A DNA stretch of 33,710 nt, from positions 1 through 33,710 of the forward strand of contig CAZMLE010000046.1 of assembly GCA_964567045.1 (NCBI GenBank), given 5' to 3'. The position numbers and the translations under genes are program-made. The notes beneath the pieces are model-generated. The model ran no database searches. It was not told the DNA's origin and saw only the letters and a list, made by a program, of their open reading frames with translations. The stretch is from JAFNGF01 sp964567045. Lineage in GTDB: Bacteria > Planctomycetota > Phycisphaerae > Sedimentisphaerales > Anaerobacaceae. This document shows, piece after piece, positions 24,792 through 32,728 of this stretch (the stretch's first letter is position 1; every line of letters begins with the position of its first letter).

Positions 24792-27700
24792 TTTTTGACG
24801 GGTTCCTTGCCAAACTTAGCCGCATTTTCAAAAAACTTATTCTCCATCTCGTAAAACTTCACGTCGGATGGCTCATCTTCAATCAACTGTGACTTCTGCT
24901 TTTTGGCTTCTATCGCAATAGACCAGAACTGTCGCGCCATTGCCCTTGCTGCCTCTGCCTGGGCTGCTCGCGGGTCTTTAGTGAAAACGTGAACGGGGGC
25001 TGAGCGATTACTGCCTTTACTTACCGTGCTCCACTGGGCGCCTGACATGCTATCCAGCAGGCGTTTTGCCGCTTCAAGGCGAGCCAGCATTTCCTCTCGC
25101 TGGATAGGGGTGAGGGACTCATCCAGTGCATCCGCGGCTTCTGCCAGTTGCTCGGCGATTTCCTGGGCTTTTTCTGCCAGTCTTTGTTCCTCGCTCATCG
25201 GAAGCCCTTGCCCAATTGCATTTCCAGCCTGATCAAGTTTCTGCCTTGCCGACTCCATTAGTTCAACGGCCTCGGCAGCCTTTTTGCCGGTGACGCTGGG
25301 CTGGTAGCGGGTCGCAGTTACCGCCGCCTGGAACTCGTCCATCTTCGCAAGGGCGTCCGCCAGGTGCTCCTGGGCTTTCTGCTGTGCCTGTGCTTGCTGC
25401 GCTTGCGAGATTGATGGCAATTGCTCCAAATCCTTTTTCAATTGTGAGACCTTTTCCTGCAGCGCCTTTTGCTTAGCCTGGAGCATTCTTAGCCTGGCTT
25501 CAGCACCGGCCGGCTGGCCTTGTCCGGGCTGCCCACCTTCGGAAGGACTTTTTTCGCTTGCGGTGCCCTGGCCGGGCGAAGAGGAAGGACTGGCGCCTTG
25601 CGAGCCGTTTTGGGAACCGCCGGCTTGCCCGCCGTCCGTCTGGCGGGTACTCTTGCCGCTGGACGGATCCCGTCGCCCGTCGCCCGTGACCCGTGACCCG
25701 AGCGACGAGGGACGAGCGACGAGCGACGAGGGGCCGGCACTATCGCTCTGAGCATCCGAAGATTTATCGCCCGTTTTGCCAGGCTGACTTATCGAGTCTT
25801 TTTTGCCTTGAGCGTCTGTTTTGTCCTCATCCATCTTCCCTTGCCCATCATCCGTCGGGCGACGAGCGACGAGCGACGAGCGACCGCCGGCTTGCTGCGT
25901 CTGCTGCTCGAGGAAGTTCACGAAATCTGTTTTCAGAAGCTTCTGCTCTCGTGTAAGAGTTTGGAGCTTCTGCTGGAGTTTCTTCATTTCTCCCTCGATG
26001 CGCTCTTTCTCATACGGTGAGAATTCGGGCGACTCTTGCAGTTTGATACTGTCGGGTTTCTCTTGAGGCGAGGACTGGCCGGATGACGGAGGATTCCAGA
26101 GCATTTCCAATTCGAGGATGAATTTGCGTAAAGTGCTATATGCCTGCTTTTCCGGCACTATCGCAGCGGCGGCATTATGCCCGGCTAAATATTCGCTTGC
26201 CTGGCTGTAAGATTGAAGAACCTGGTTAAGGACAGCTTTAGCCTGCTCGTCGAATCCGTACTCCGAGTCGTCACGCATGGTCGCCAGTTGCGTAGCGCAA
26301 TATTGAACGTCATCGTTTATGGATGCCAGTCGGCTGCGGTCTTCATCGGTCAGAGTGGGCTTATCCGCGATGGTCCAGGTTTTCTTTAAGATTGCGCGCG
26401 TATATTCAAGGATAGTCAGCAGTTCTTCAGGCGTAGCACCCGCGCCCGAGCCTTGTCCACCGCCGGGTTGGGGGTGCCAGTTTTGCCGGTATGGTCTGAT
26501 CTCGATGAAGTAGACATCGCTGCTTGAGCTTCTGCTTGGCAATGCTGAGCCCGTGTCGATATCCGATGCCTGGGCGTAAAATAGAATGCTGTCACCGACC
26601 CATAGGTCGTATTGCTCCAATTCAACTGTGTGAGTAAACGTATAGGTCTTCTCTCCTTTTGTGATTGGAATTGCCAACTGTTTTGGCTGCTGCCTGGGTA
26701 TTTCCAGAACTATATGGGCGGAAGCCAATCCGAAATCATCGCTGAGCTCGAACGTTATGGGCACGCTTGCGACATCGGTCGTTATGTAGTCGCCCTCTGG
26801 AGAAGTCAGCATAATCTTGGGCGGCTCATCGTTTCGCACTGTTACCTGCAGGTCGGGCACGTTCTCGTTGGCAAGGCCAAATTCATCCACAAGACGAAAT
26901 CTGATGGTTCCTTTTCGGCTGGCAGTAAAGCTAAAGGTGAACTGGTTGGCCCCACCGAGCTGCTTAGTTACCGCTTGGCCATCCACGCCGGTTATGGCAG
27001 CCTCGCGGAGGGGACCTGTCGCCTGCACACTCAGCGTAACGCTGCTGTCGGGCATAACCTCCAGAGTCTGGTCTGCAATCTGCTCGCTATAAGGTTTGAC
27101 CCGCATATTTCTTGGCGGCCTCGGCGGCAGCAAAACTTCAGCCGTTATTCTCTCTATCTGAGGCGCCGGATGGATGTCGACTTGATGCCACTCTGTAGAG
27201 GCTGAGCCAGCCTCAAATCGATACCTGAAAACGCCCGTCTGTGCAAAGGACTTGGAGGCGTTGAATTTGGCTTCCCCTGCTTGCGCAGCGGCAAGTTTAC
27301 CCCCGCGCAGGCGGGGGCCCGCGTTCAGACTCGGCAGTACTTGGATTTCCTCGCGCTGCAGGACGGTGCTACTATCTGCGCTGTTCGAGTCAACAGCGAC
27401 CAGGACCAACTTTCCAGATTCCGGCACCGGGCCTTCGATCTGGGCGGCGAAGGTCACCGGGGTGTTCGGCTCGGCAACAATGTCCCGCGTAATCGGCTGC
27501 AAACTGGTCGATGGTAATGGCTCGACCGCAGCTAACGGACGTGTCAGCCGCGCGAAGTACGCGGATATGTACAGATAGTTGGCGCGCACGTAGAACAAAA
27601 CGCTGCCCAGGCCAAAAAGGACAATCGCCGCAAGGATATATCCCTGCCATTTGTCGATAGTAGAGTCAAATTTGAACCCTTCGGTTTGTTTGCATACTTG

Positions 27701-28090
27701 CAGAACCAATTGCTCGGCGAGTGTTCTGGAATAGGGATAATCGTGCTGCTCCTCATAGAATTCGACCACCGTGACCAGTTGCTGGTTGAAGCTGTGTCTG
27801 CTTTCGATGAAGTTTGCAGCCCCACTACAAGATATCTGGCCGACCAGATAACGGGCTAACTTATACAGCAGAAAGGCAGACCCTGCGAGCAGCAGAAGAA
27901 ATGCCGTGATTCTGCCGAACATGCCGAAGTTCACCTGGTGGTCGAGCCACGCGTAGACGCCGATATATCCGCTGACAAAGACCGTGGATAGTCCTGCGAC
28001 CTTTAGAATCGCAAGCGCCAGCAACCATCGTCTGACCTTCTTGATTCTGCCAACCAGAGCTTCAAGTTTTTCTTGCGCAGTTTCAGCCAT
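24788..28090 (-). CDS. DUF4175-like large membrane protein with coiled coils
   Basis: A 1100-residue protein counted from ATG 28090; a TTG two codons earlier is also open. The N-terminal region has helices at about 22-44, 58-78 and 148-168. A long periplasmic part with Ig-like beta modules follows (EPNTPVTFAAQIEGP, PKIMLTSPEGDY, SDDFGLASAHIVLEIP), as in DUF4175 proteins. From about 555 on it is mostly helical and Gln/Lys/Ala-rich, with a disordered Gly/Ser/Gln-rich linker (about 730-850). Heptamer arrays encode residues about 735-746 and 786-807 of that linker, and a REP-like palindrome encodes about 258-264. It lies between the BatA-like and VWA genes and overlaps the latter by ATGA. It probably acts as a scaffold in the membrane complex of the operon. 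Confidence 0.82.
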   Translation of the reverse strand: MAETAQEKLEALVGRIKKVRRWLLALAILKVAGLSTVFVSGYIGVYAWLDHQVNFGMFGRITAFLLLLAGSAFLLYKLARYLVGQISCSGAANFIESRHSFNQQLVTVVEFYEEQHDYPYSRTLAEQLVLQVCKQTEGFKFDSTIDKWQGYILAAIVLFGLGSVLFYVRANYLYISAYFARLTRPLAAVEPLPSTSLQPITRDIVAEPNTPVTFAAQIEGPVPESGKLVLVAVDSNSADSSTVLQREEIQVLPSLNAGPRLRGGKLAAAQAGEAKFNASKSFAQTGVFRYRFEAGSASTEWHQVDIHPAPQIERITAEVLLPPRPPRNMRVKPYSEQIADQTLEVMPDSSVTLSVQATGPLREAAITGVDGQAVTKQLGGANQFTFSFTASRKGTIRFRLVDEFGLANENVPDLQVTVRNDEPPKIMLTSPEGDYITTDVASVPITFELSDDFGLASAHIVLEIPRQQPKQLAIPITKGEKTYTFTHTVELEQYDLWVGDSILFYAQASDIDTGSALPSRSSSSDVYFIEIRPYRQNWHPQPGGGQGSGAGATPEELLTILEYTRAILKKTWTIADKPTLTDEDRSRLASINDDVQYCATQLATMRDDSEYGFDEQAKAVLNQVLQSYSQASEYLAGHNAAAAIVPEKQAYSTLRKFILELEMLWNPPSSGQSSPQEKPDSIKLQESPEFSPYEKERIEGEMKKLQQKLQTLTREQKLLKTDFVNFLEQQTQQAGGRSSLVARRPTDDGQGKMDEDKTDAQGKKDSISQPGKTGDKSSDAQSDSAGPSSLVARPSSLGSRVTGDGRRDPSSGKSTRQTDGGQAGGSQNGSQGASPSSSPGQGTASEKSPSEGGQPGQGQPAGAEARLRMLQAKQKALQEKVSQLKKDLEQLPSISQAQQAQAQQKAQEHLADALAKMDEFQAAVTATRYQPSVTGKKAAEAVELMESARQKLDQAGNAIGQGLPMSEEQRLAEKAQEIAEQLAEAADALDESLTPIQREEMLARLEAAKRLLDSMSGAQWSTVSKGSNRSAPVHVFTKDPRAAQAEAARAMARQFWSIAIEAKKQKSQLIEDEPSDVKFYEMENKFFENAAKFGKEPVKK
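25628..25647. repeat. Palindrome related to the one at 23012
   Basis: CCCGCC (25628-25633) and GGCGGG (25642-25647) lie around an 8-base loop, preceded by CTTG as at 23012. Translation gives RQTDGGQAGG, parallel to ARHTSGGQVG from the other copy. Confidence 0.55.
25671..25733. repeat. Heptamer repeat array inside the DUF4175-like gene (first)
   Basis: Nine 7-base units: CGTCGCC twice, CGTGACC twice, CGAGCGA, CGAGGGA, CGAGCGA twice, CGAGGGG. That is 63 bases, a multiple of three. Part of it is identical, on the opposite strand, over 30 bases to 11911-11940 in the hairpin after putA. Confidence 0.9.
25853..25887. repeat. Heptamer repeat array inside the DUF4175-like gene (second)
   Basis: CGTCGGG, CGACGAG three times, CGACCGC. 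The unit is the same as in the putA array. Translated on the minus strand it gives RSSLVARRP. Confidence 0.85.
27300..27317. repeat. REP-like palindrome inside the DUF4175-like gene
   Basis: CCCCCGC-GCAG-GCGGGGG, a perfect 7-bp stem and 4-base loop. Its surroundings, encoding GPRLRGGKLAAAQAG, recall the 28977 element (PRLRGNDVTPAQAG). Confidence 0.75.
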
Positions 28091-28098
28091 GCCCAATT

Positions 28099-30291
28099 CT
28101 ACCGTTTGAGTCTGTTAGCGATAGCCGGCTCAAGTAATAGCAACAAAATCAACGTCCAGGCAAATGCCTTCCATAGCGACGTCGGCTTCTTGTCTGGGAA
28201 AACCTCAGTAGAGGCAACGTTTTTTTCCGTATCCCTGCTAAACACCCGGCTCATAATTTCAGCCACTTCTTTGGGGACCGGCTTAGCCATATCTGTCTCG
28301 CCTTGCGGCAGGTTAACGCCCGCGTATATTGCCGGCTTGCCCAAGGTCTTTACCCACCCGATGCCGCCTGGGTCGGGCACGAGCAGAGAGGATTCCGCCT
28401 GCCTTGAGCCAAGCCTGCCCTGAGCAAGGTCGAAGGGTCGAAGGGACAAAGCGACTCGGTATTTCTGAGTATCACAGGTCTCGATCCAGAGCTGCTCCGC
28501 GGCTAGCGCAGCGAGCTGCCGCTCAGCGGATGATGCCGCGGTGCTGGGTAGGGACAGCACTACCGGCTCACCGTAGGCGAAGCAATTCTCGCTCACCTGA
28601 TTATTTGCTCCCAGCAAATACTGGCAGAAGGCAACTGATGCACTTGATTTAGCTAATGACCCAAGCGAGTCATCGGCACTTGTATTTACTAAGATGGAGG
28701 TGCCGTCGCCGAGGCTTCTGTGATAGATAAAACCCAGGCCGTTCTTGAACTTCCATACGCACCTGGTCTCAGTGTGTACTTCGCATTGCCAGCATCCCTT
28801 GAAAGCGATGTTATCAATCCTATAGTTGGATAAGGCCTCTGCCGCGAGACTGTCCACCGCCGAAGCTCGTTGGTGCAAGGGCTTCGGTTCCACATAGACT
28901 CTTTCGGGGACATATTTTCGCGGCAGTGCCGGCAGAACATCCTGCTGCCACAACCGCTGCGTTGCGCTAAGGGCAGCCCCCGCTTGCGCGGGGGTGACGT
29001 CATTCCCGCGAAGGCGGGGATCACCCGTGATGAAGAATATGATTCTGCCGCCGCCGAGCATAAAGCTCCTCAAAGCTGAGGCCATACGGCCCAGCGGCTC
29101 AGTTATCGCCGAACAAATAAGTATGTCAGCCGAGTCCAAATCTGCGCTGGCAAGGTTGCTCAGCAGAAGTTTGCGTATTCTGAATGTGCCGTACGGGTTC
29201 ATTTGTGACACCGTATCCAGTGCCGTGCCGACCAAGAACATTTGATCTGTGGTAGCTCCGGCCAGAATCACGGTCAGGGTCTTATGCTGTGGCATAGAAA
29301 TCGCCAGGTAAAATGTATCATCCTGTCTCAGGCCGTCGCCCGGCGATAGGCTTAATTCTATCGGCACAGAGGGTTGCCCTCGTTCGGTGCTGCTAATATC
29401 TATCTGCGCCTGATATACTCTTTGCTGATTCGGTGATAAACTCACTTCCGTTAGCACTGATTCGCTCGCTTTGACCTTTGCTGTCAGCCGGCGGTTTTGC
29501 TCGGTTTGGCCATAATTGGCGACGGTGACATTGATGCCGATCCGGTCGCCTACAGCTTCAGATGTGTGTGCCTCAGTTATAGCGGCATTGTTAACGGGTT
29601 CGGGCGAGACAATTGGCCTATAATCTATATTGTGCGCTTTAGCAGGCTCCTGGACGTCGAAGAGCTGCTTTAGTGTATTTGGCGTGAAATCGCTCAGCAA
29701 CAGCACATGGACGGCGTCGCCGGAGGGGGCGTCCCGGTTGGTACGACCAAGTGCCGAAAGGAATTCGCCCATCTTTGCGCTCGCCGGCGAGACTTTTAAG
29801 CCCTTCACCGCTGCGAGGGCCTGGTCTTTGCTCAGCCCGTGCTGCCACGGAGCCTGCCCCGAGCCCAGTCGAGGGGGGGCTGCCAGAGGGTAAACGTTAA
29901 ATATGCCGTCAGTTCCGGCAGCCTGAATATAGTCAATAGCCGATGCAGTCACCCTATCCAGATAACTGCCTGAGCCATCGCGGTACGCCATGGACATCGA
30001 ATTATCCAGGCCCAGGAAGTGAACGATTCTTGTTCGCTGGGGCTTGGGCCTGATGTGCAGAATCGGTTGGGCAAAAAGCATAGCAATCAGGACAATTATT
30101 GCGCAACGCAGCAGCAGGATCAGCAAATCGCGCAGCTTTCTGCGGGATTGGCTCTCGATCTGGCCGCTGCGCAAAAAGCGAAGCATCGTAAAGGGCACAC
30201 GTCTGAATCGCGGCTTTGCCAGTAAATGGGCAATCACGGGTCCCGCCACCGCCAGTCCGCCCAACAGGAATATCCACTCCACAAAGCTCAC
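28099..30291 (-). CDS. BatA-like VWA membrane protein
   Basis: A 730-residue protein starting at GTG 30291 (GTGA overlap with the DUF58 stop). The N-terminus is a standard BatA module: a helix at 4-23, VPFTMLRFLRSGQIESQSRR and a second helix at about 55-75. A VWA domain follows with FLGLDNSMSM (MIDAS D96, S98, S100). Later regions carry CARDB-like beta modules and a C-terminal helix (LWKAFAWTLILLLLLEPAIA). BatA-type proteins work with MoxR ATPases and DUF58 proteins in envelope-associated assembly or stress functions. Three short repeat elements lie in frame: at 29843, 28977 and 28418 (about residues 136-150, 424-439 and 615-625). The next gene starts 8 bases after the stop. Confidence 0.88.
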   Translation of the reverse strand: MSFVEWIFLLGGLAVAGPVIAHLLAKPRFRRVPFTMLRFLRSGQIESQSRRKLRDLLILLLRCAIIVLIAMLFAQPILHIRPKPQRTRIVHFLGLDNSMSMAYRDGSGSYLDRVTASAIDYIQAAGTDGIFNVYPLAAPPRLGSGQAPWQHGLSKDQALAAVKGLKVSPASAKMGEFLSALGRTNRDAPSGDAVHVLLLSDFTPNTLKQLFDVQEPAKAHNIDYRPIVSPEPVNNAAITEAHTSEAVGDRIGINVTVANYGQTEQNRRLTAKVKASESVLTEVSLSPNQQRVYQAQIDISSTERGQPSVPIELSLSPGDGLRQDDTFYLAISMPQHKTLTVILAGATTDQMFLVGTALDTVSQMNPYGTFRIRKLLLSNLASADLDSADILICSAITEPLGRMASALRSFMLGGGRIIFFITGDPRLRGNDVTPAQAGAALSATQRLWQQDVLPALPRKYVPERVYVEPKPLHQRASAVDSLAAEALSNYRIDNIAFKGCWQCEVHTETRCVWKFKNGLGFIYHRSLGDGTSILVNTSADDSLGSLAKSSASVAFCQYLLGANNQVSENCFAYGEPVVLSLPSTAASSAERQLAALAAEQLWIETCDTQKYRVALSLRPFDLAQGRLGSRQAESSLLVPDPGGIGWVKTLGKPAIYAGVNLPQGETDMAKPVPKEVAEIMSRVFSRDTEKNVASTEVFPDKKPTSLWKAFAWTLILLLLLEPAIANRLKR
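28418..28446. repeat. CCTTCGAC-type dispersed repeat inside the BatA-like gene
   Basis: CCCTGAGCAAGGTCGAAGGG followed by TCGAAGGGA. This CCCTTCGAC...GCTCAGGG pattern is a common dispersed palindromic repeat in many bacterial genomes. It is translated as PFDLAQGRLG. Confidence 0.65.
28977..29021. repeat. Back-to-back REP-like hairpin pair inside the BatA-like gene
   Basis: CCCCCGC-TTGC-GCGGGGG (28977-28994) and ATTCCCGC-GAAG-GCGGGGAT (29002-29021) are separated by TGACGTC. This is the classic REP pair with CCCGCG/CGGGGG arms. It is read as DPRLRGNDVTPAQAG, the usual peptide of such elements, and the reading frame is kept. Confidence 0.85.
29843..29884. repeat. Dispersed palindromic repeat inside the BatA-like gene
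   Basis: TGCCACGGAGCCTGCCCCGAG is followed by CCCAGTCGAGGGGGGGCTGCCA, partly self-complementary through the CCCCGAG/CGAGGGGG and TGCCA ends. Translation gives PPRLGSGQAP. It is probably the same broad family as 28418. Confidence 0.5.
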
Positions 30292-31184
30292 ATCATTCTC
30301 TTTCGCTTGGCTAAGTACGCTATTAACGCCTTATCGAGCGGCTGGGACGTATCGAGAAGACAGTAATCAATGCCGCTTTTGCCGGCGGTTTTCTGCACTT
30401 CATCCAGGAACTCGGCTACACGCCTTCGGAAGCTATCTCGAATAGACTGCGGGAAGGTTTGCAGCCTGGCTTTGGATTCCAAATCTTCAAATTCAATAAG
30501 CCCGTCATAACCAAGATTCAATTCTTGATGGTCCATAGTATGGAATATGATCACATCGTGCTTAAGGAACTTTAGATGCGCTAAGCCCTTGTAGATATCG
30601 CCCTGGTCGTCGAGCAGGTCTGAAATCAGAATAACCATGCCTCGTCGCTTTGTGGCCTCGGCAAATGCGTGCAGCACGTTAGCTAAGTTGGTACGCCCGC
30701 TGGGGCTGGTTGACTGCAGAGCTGTTAGGATGGCATTTAGATGGGTGCGTTTTGACTTGGGAGGAATCTGTTTCACCACCGTCTCGGCAAATAGCAGAAG
30801 GGCGGTGCTGTCACCTTGGCTCAACATCAGATAGCTTAAAGCCGCCGCGATGAAGCAGCCGTAATCGATCTTCCTGACGACGCCGTTGCCGGCGAACGAC
30901 ATGCTCTTACTGGTATCCAGCAGGATGTACACGGTTGCGTTGGTCTCTTGCCGGAAGCGTTTGATGTAGAGCCTATCGCTTCGTCCGAACACCTTCCAGT
31001 CCACGAATTTCAGCTCGTCGCCCGGATGGTACTGCCTGTGGTCGCTGTATTCGACGCTGAAACCGTGGAACGGGCTCGGATGCAAACCTGCAAAAAAACC
31101 TTCCACTGCGCAGCGGGCCACCAGGTCCATATTCGCCAGCTTGCTTAGAAAAACCGGGTCAAGATATTCGTGACCTTGCCTCAC
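30288..31184 (-). CDS. DUF58 domain protein
   Basis: A 298-residue soluble protein of the DUF58 family, which carries a VWA-like fold. Diagnostic are GLHPSPFHGFSVEYSDHRQY, HPGDELKFVDWKVFGRSDRLYIKRF (DUF58 core, 53-77) and ILLDTSKSMSF with D90, S92 and S94 as an intact MIDAS. AAGGGG upstream and GTG at 31184 form the start. It lies 59 bases after MoxR and overlaps the BatA-like gene by GTGA, so expression is coupled. In characterised systems DUF58 proteins are direct partners of MoxR ATPases. Confidence 0.95.
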   Translation of the reverse strand: MRQGHEYLDPVFLSKLANMDLVARCAVEGFFAGLHPSPFHGFSVEYSDHRQYHPGDELKFVDWKVFGRSDRLYIKRFRQETNATVYILLDTSKSMSFAGNGVVRKIDYGCFIAAALSYLMLSQGDSTALLLFAETVVKQIPPKSKRTHLNAILTALQSTSPSGRTNLANVLHAFAEATKRRGMVILISDLLDDQGDIYKGLAHLKFLKHDVIIFHTMDHQELNLGYDGLIEFEDLESKARLQTFPQSIRDSFRRRVAEFLDEVQKTAGKSGIDYCLLDTSQPLDKALIAYLAKRKRMM

Positions 31185-31243
31185 CAGCCAACCCCTTAAC
31201 CAAACGCAAAAGAAATGTGCCGTGCTGCCAATTTTGGCGCCAG

Positions 31244-32284
31244 CTACTTCGGCAGCGCCACATTTTCAACAAGGTCATTGAGGATCGTTTCAACGCCGAT
31301 GCCATCCGCCTCGGCGTTAAAATTAGGAATAATACGATGCCTGAGCACAAGTCTGCAGACGGCTTGCACGTCCTCGAAGCTCGGAGTGATGCGGCCATTG
31401 ATCAGGGCTAATGCCTTTGAGCCAAGCGTCATGTACTGGCCCGCCCTTGGTCCGGCTCCCCACTTCAGGTACTTCTTTACCATCGCGGTGGCAGTCGGGT
31501 CGCTCGGCCTGGTCGCACGCGCAAGCCTGATGCAGTACGCGATCACCGTATCGCTCACAGGAGCGGTCCGAACAATCTCCTGAAACAGCATCATGTTGTT
31601 CTTTTCGACGACAGTTTCTATGACGCTTTTCCTGCCGGTGGTGGTTTGTTTGACCATCATGTGCTCCTCTTTGGCCGGCGGGTAATCAATGTAGACCATG
31701 AACATGAATCTATCCAGTGCCGCCTCCGGCAAGGGATACGTGCCTTCCTGCTCGATAGGATTCTGAGTCGCAAGGACAAAGAACGGCTCATCGAGCTTGT
31801 ATGTCCTGCCCGATGCGGTCACTTCACGTTCCTGCATCGCCTGCAGAAGCGCAGCCTGAGTCTTAGGGGGCGTACGATTTATCTCGTCAGCCAGAACCAC
31901 GTTGGCAAAAATCGGACCCTGAAGGAACTCGTAATGTCTCTTCTTAGACTGCGGGTCTCTCTGGATAATATCCGCGCCGGTTATGTCCGAGGGCATCAGA
32001 TCGGGCGTGAACTGAATCCGATTGAATTTGAGGTTCATCGCATTGGCTATGGAGTGCACCATCAGCGTCTTTGCCAGGCCCGGCACGCCCTGCACAATGC
32101 AGTGACCTCCGGCTAACATGCAGCAGAGCACCGAGTCAATTACGCTGTCCTGGCCGACTATAACCCGGTGTATCTGTCGCTTCAGCTCAGCGTATCCGCT
32201 GGCCAAGCGAGCGATTAGCTGGCTTTCATCGACAGATTGGGACCTTCCTGCGTTTTTAAGTCGTTGCTCGGTCGTTTGCTCCAT
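31244..32284 (-). CDS. MoxR-family AAA+ ATPase
   Basis: Chaperone-like AAA+ ATPase of 346 residues, the first gene of the operon. Walker A is GVPGLAKT (66-73), the P-loop form typical of MoxR. Walker B is VVLADEINR (129-137), followed by PPKTQAALLQAMQE; sensor 1 lies in VLATQNPIEQEGTYPLPEAALDRFM. The lid domain carries PPAKEEHMMV and the C-terminal FEDVQAVCRLVLRHRIIPNF. MoxR proteins use ATP to remodel VWA-domain clients, which here would be the DUF58, BatA-like and VWA proteins encoded downstream. ATG at 32284 is preceded by an A/T-rich region with no clear promoter pair that I could settle on. Confidence 0.96.
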   Translation of the reverse strand: MEQTTEQRLKNAGRSQSVDESQLIARLASGYAELKRQIHRVIVGQDSVIDSVLCCMLAGGHCIVQGVPGLAKTLMVHSIANAMNLKFNRIQFTPDLMPSDITGADIIQRDPQSKKRHYEFLQGPIFANVVLADEINRTPPKTQAALLQAMQEREVTASGRTYKLDEPFFVLATQNPIEQEGTYPLPEAALDRFMFMVYIDYPPAKEEHMMVKQTTTGRKSVIETVVEKNNMMLFQEIVRTAPVSDTVIAYCIRLARATRPSDPTATAMVKKYLKWGAGPRAGQYMTLGSKALALINGRITPSFEDVQAVCRLVLRHRIIPNFNAEADGIGVETILNDLVENVALPK

Positions 32285-32393
32285 AATGAATGCTGCAAAA
32301 TAAACCGCGGCCTATTGGGTAACCAAACACATCAGATATCTTACCAAAAACGGTTAAAAGTTTCCAGAATTTTATCACCTGTACTCGCGTAAG

Positions 32394-32574
32394 TGTGTGA
32401 CCAGATTTTGTGGCAGGCCCTTGTCATTGCGAGCCCCGACTTGTCGGGGCGTGGCAATCTCAAAACTATCAATGGTAGAGATTGCTTCGGTCGCTTCGCT
32501 CCCTGGCAATGACAATGGCAGATAAAATCCTCCCAGGAATACTGTTACGCAATGCCACAGAAATTAGTCACACA
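32394..32574. repeat. Nested palindromic element between MoxR and the ADP-ribosylglycohydrolase gene
   Basis: The outer arms 32394-32415 (TGTGTGACCAGATTTTGTGG...) and 32553-32574 pair at 18 of 22 positions. Inside them, 32421-32515 is bounded by perfect 10-bp inverted repeats (TTGTCATTGC / GCAATGACAA), with a GCCCCGAC-TT-GTCGGGGC hairpin and GCAATCTC/GAGATTGC arms. The inner part matches a widespread dispersed repeat of the ATTGCGAG...CGCTTCGCTCCC...GCAATGAC type. It could be a small repeat inserted in a larger one. No coding function is seen in 32285-32728. Confidence 0.85.
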
Positions 32575-32728
32575 GTCGCCTAACCGCAGATGGGAGCATC
32601 ACATCCTGGTCTTATATATCTAAAGAACCTTCGCTGTTGTTAAGACGCTATTTTGAGGGTTCTGTTACAACAAAAAGTCGCTTCTTGGGCTGTATTATGT
32701 TACAATGTATACGCGAGGAGCGTTGAAG

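Noticed and set aside
25671..25887. Possible CRISPR array in the repeat-rich DUF4175 region
   Set aside because: Units are 7 bases and contiguous with no unique spacers, and they lie within an open reading frame. There are no cas genes in the window.
26612..27205. Plus-strand frame opposite the DUF4175-like gene
   Set aside because: Antisense to the Ig-like region; no recognisable protein.
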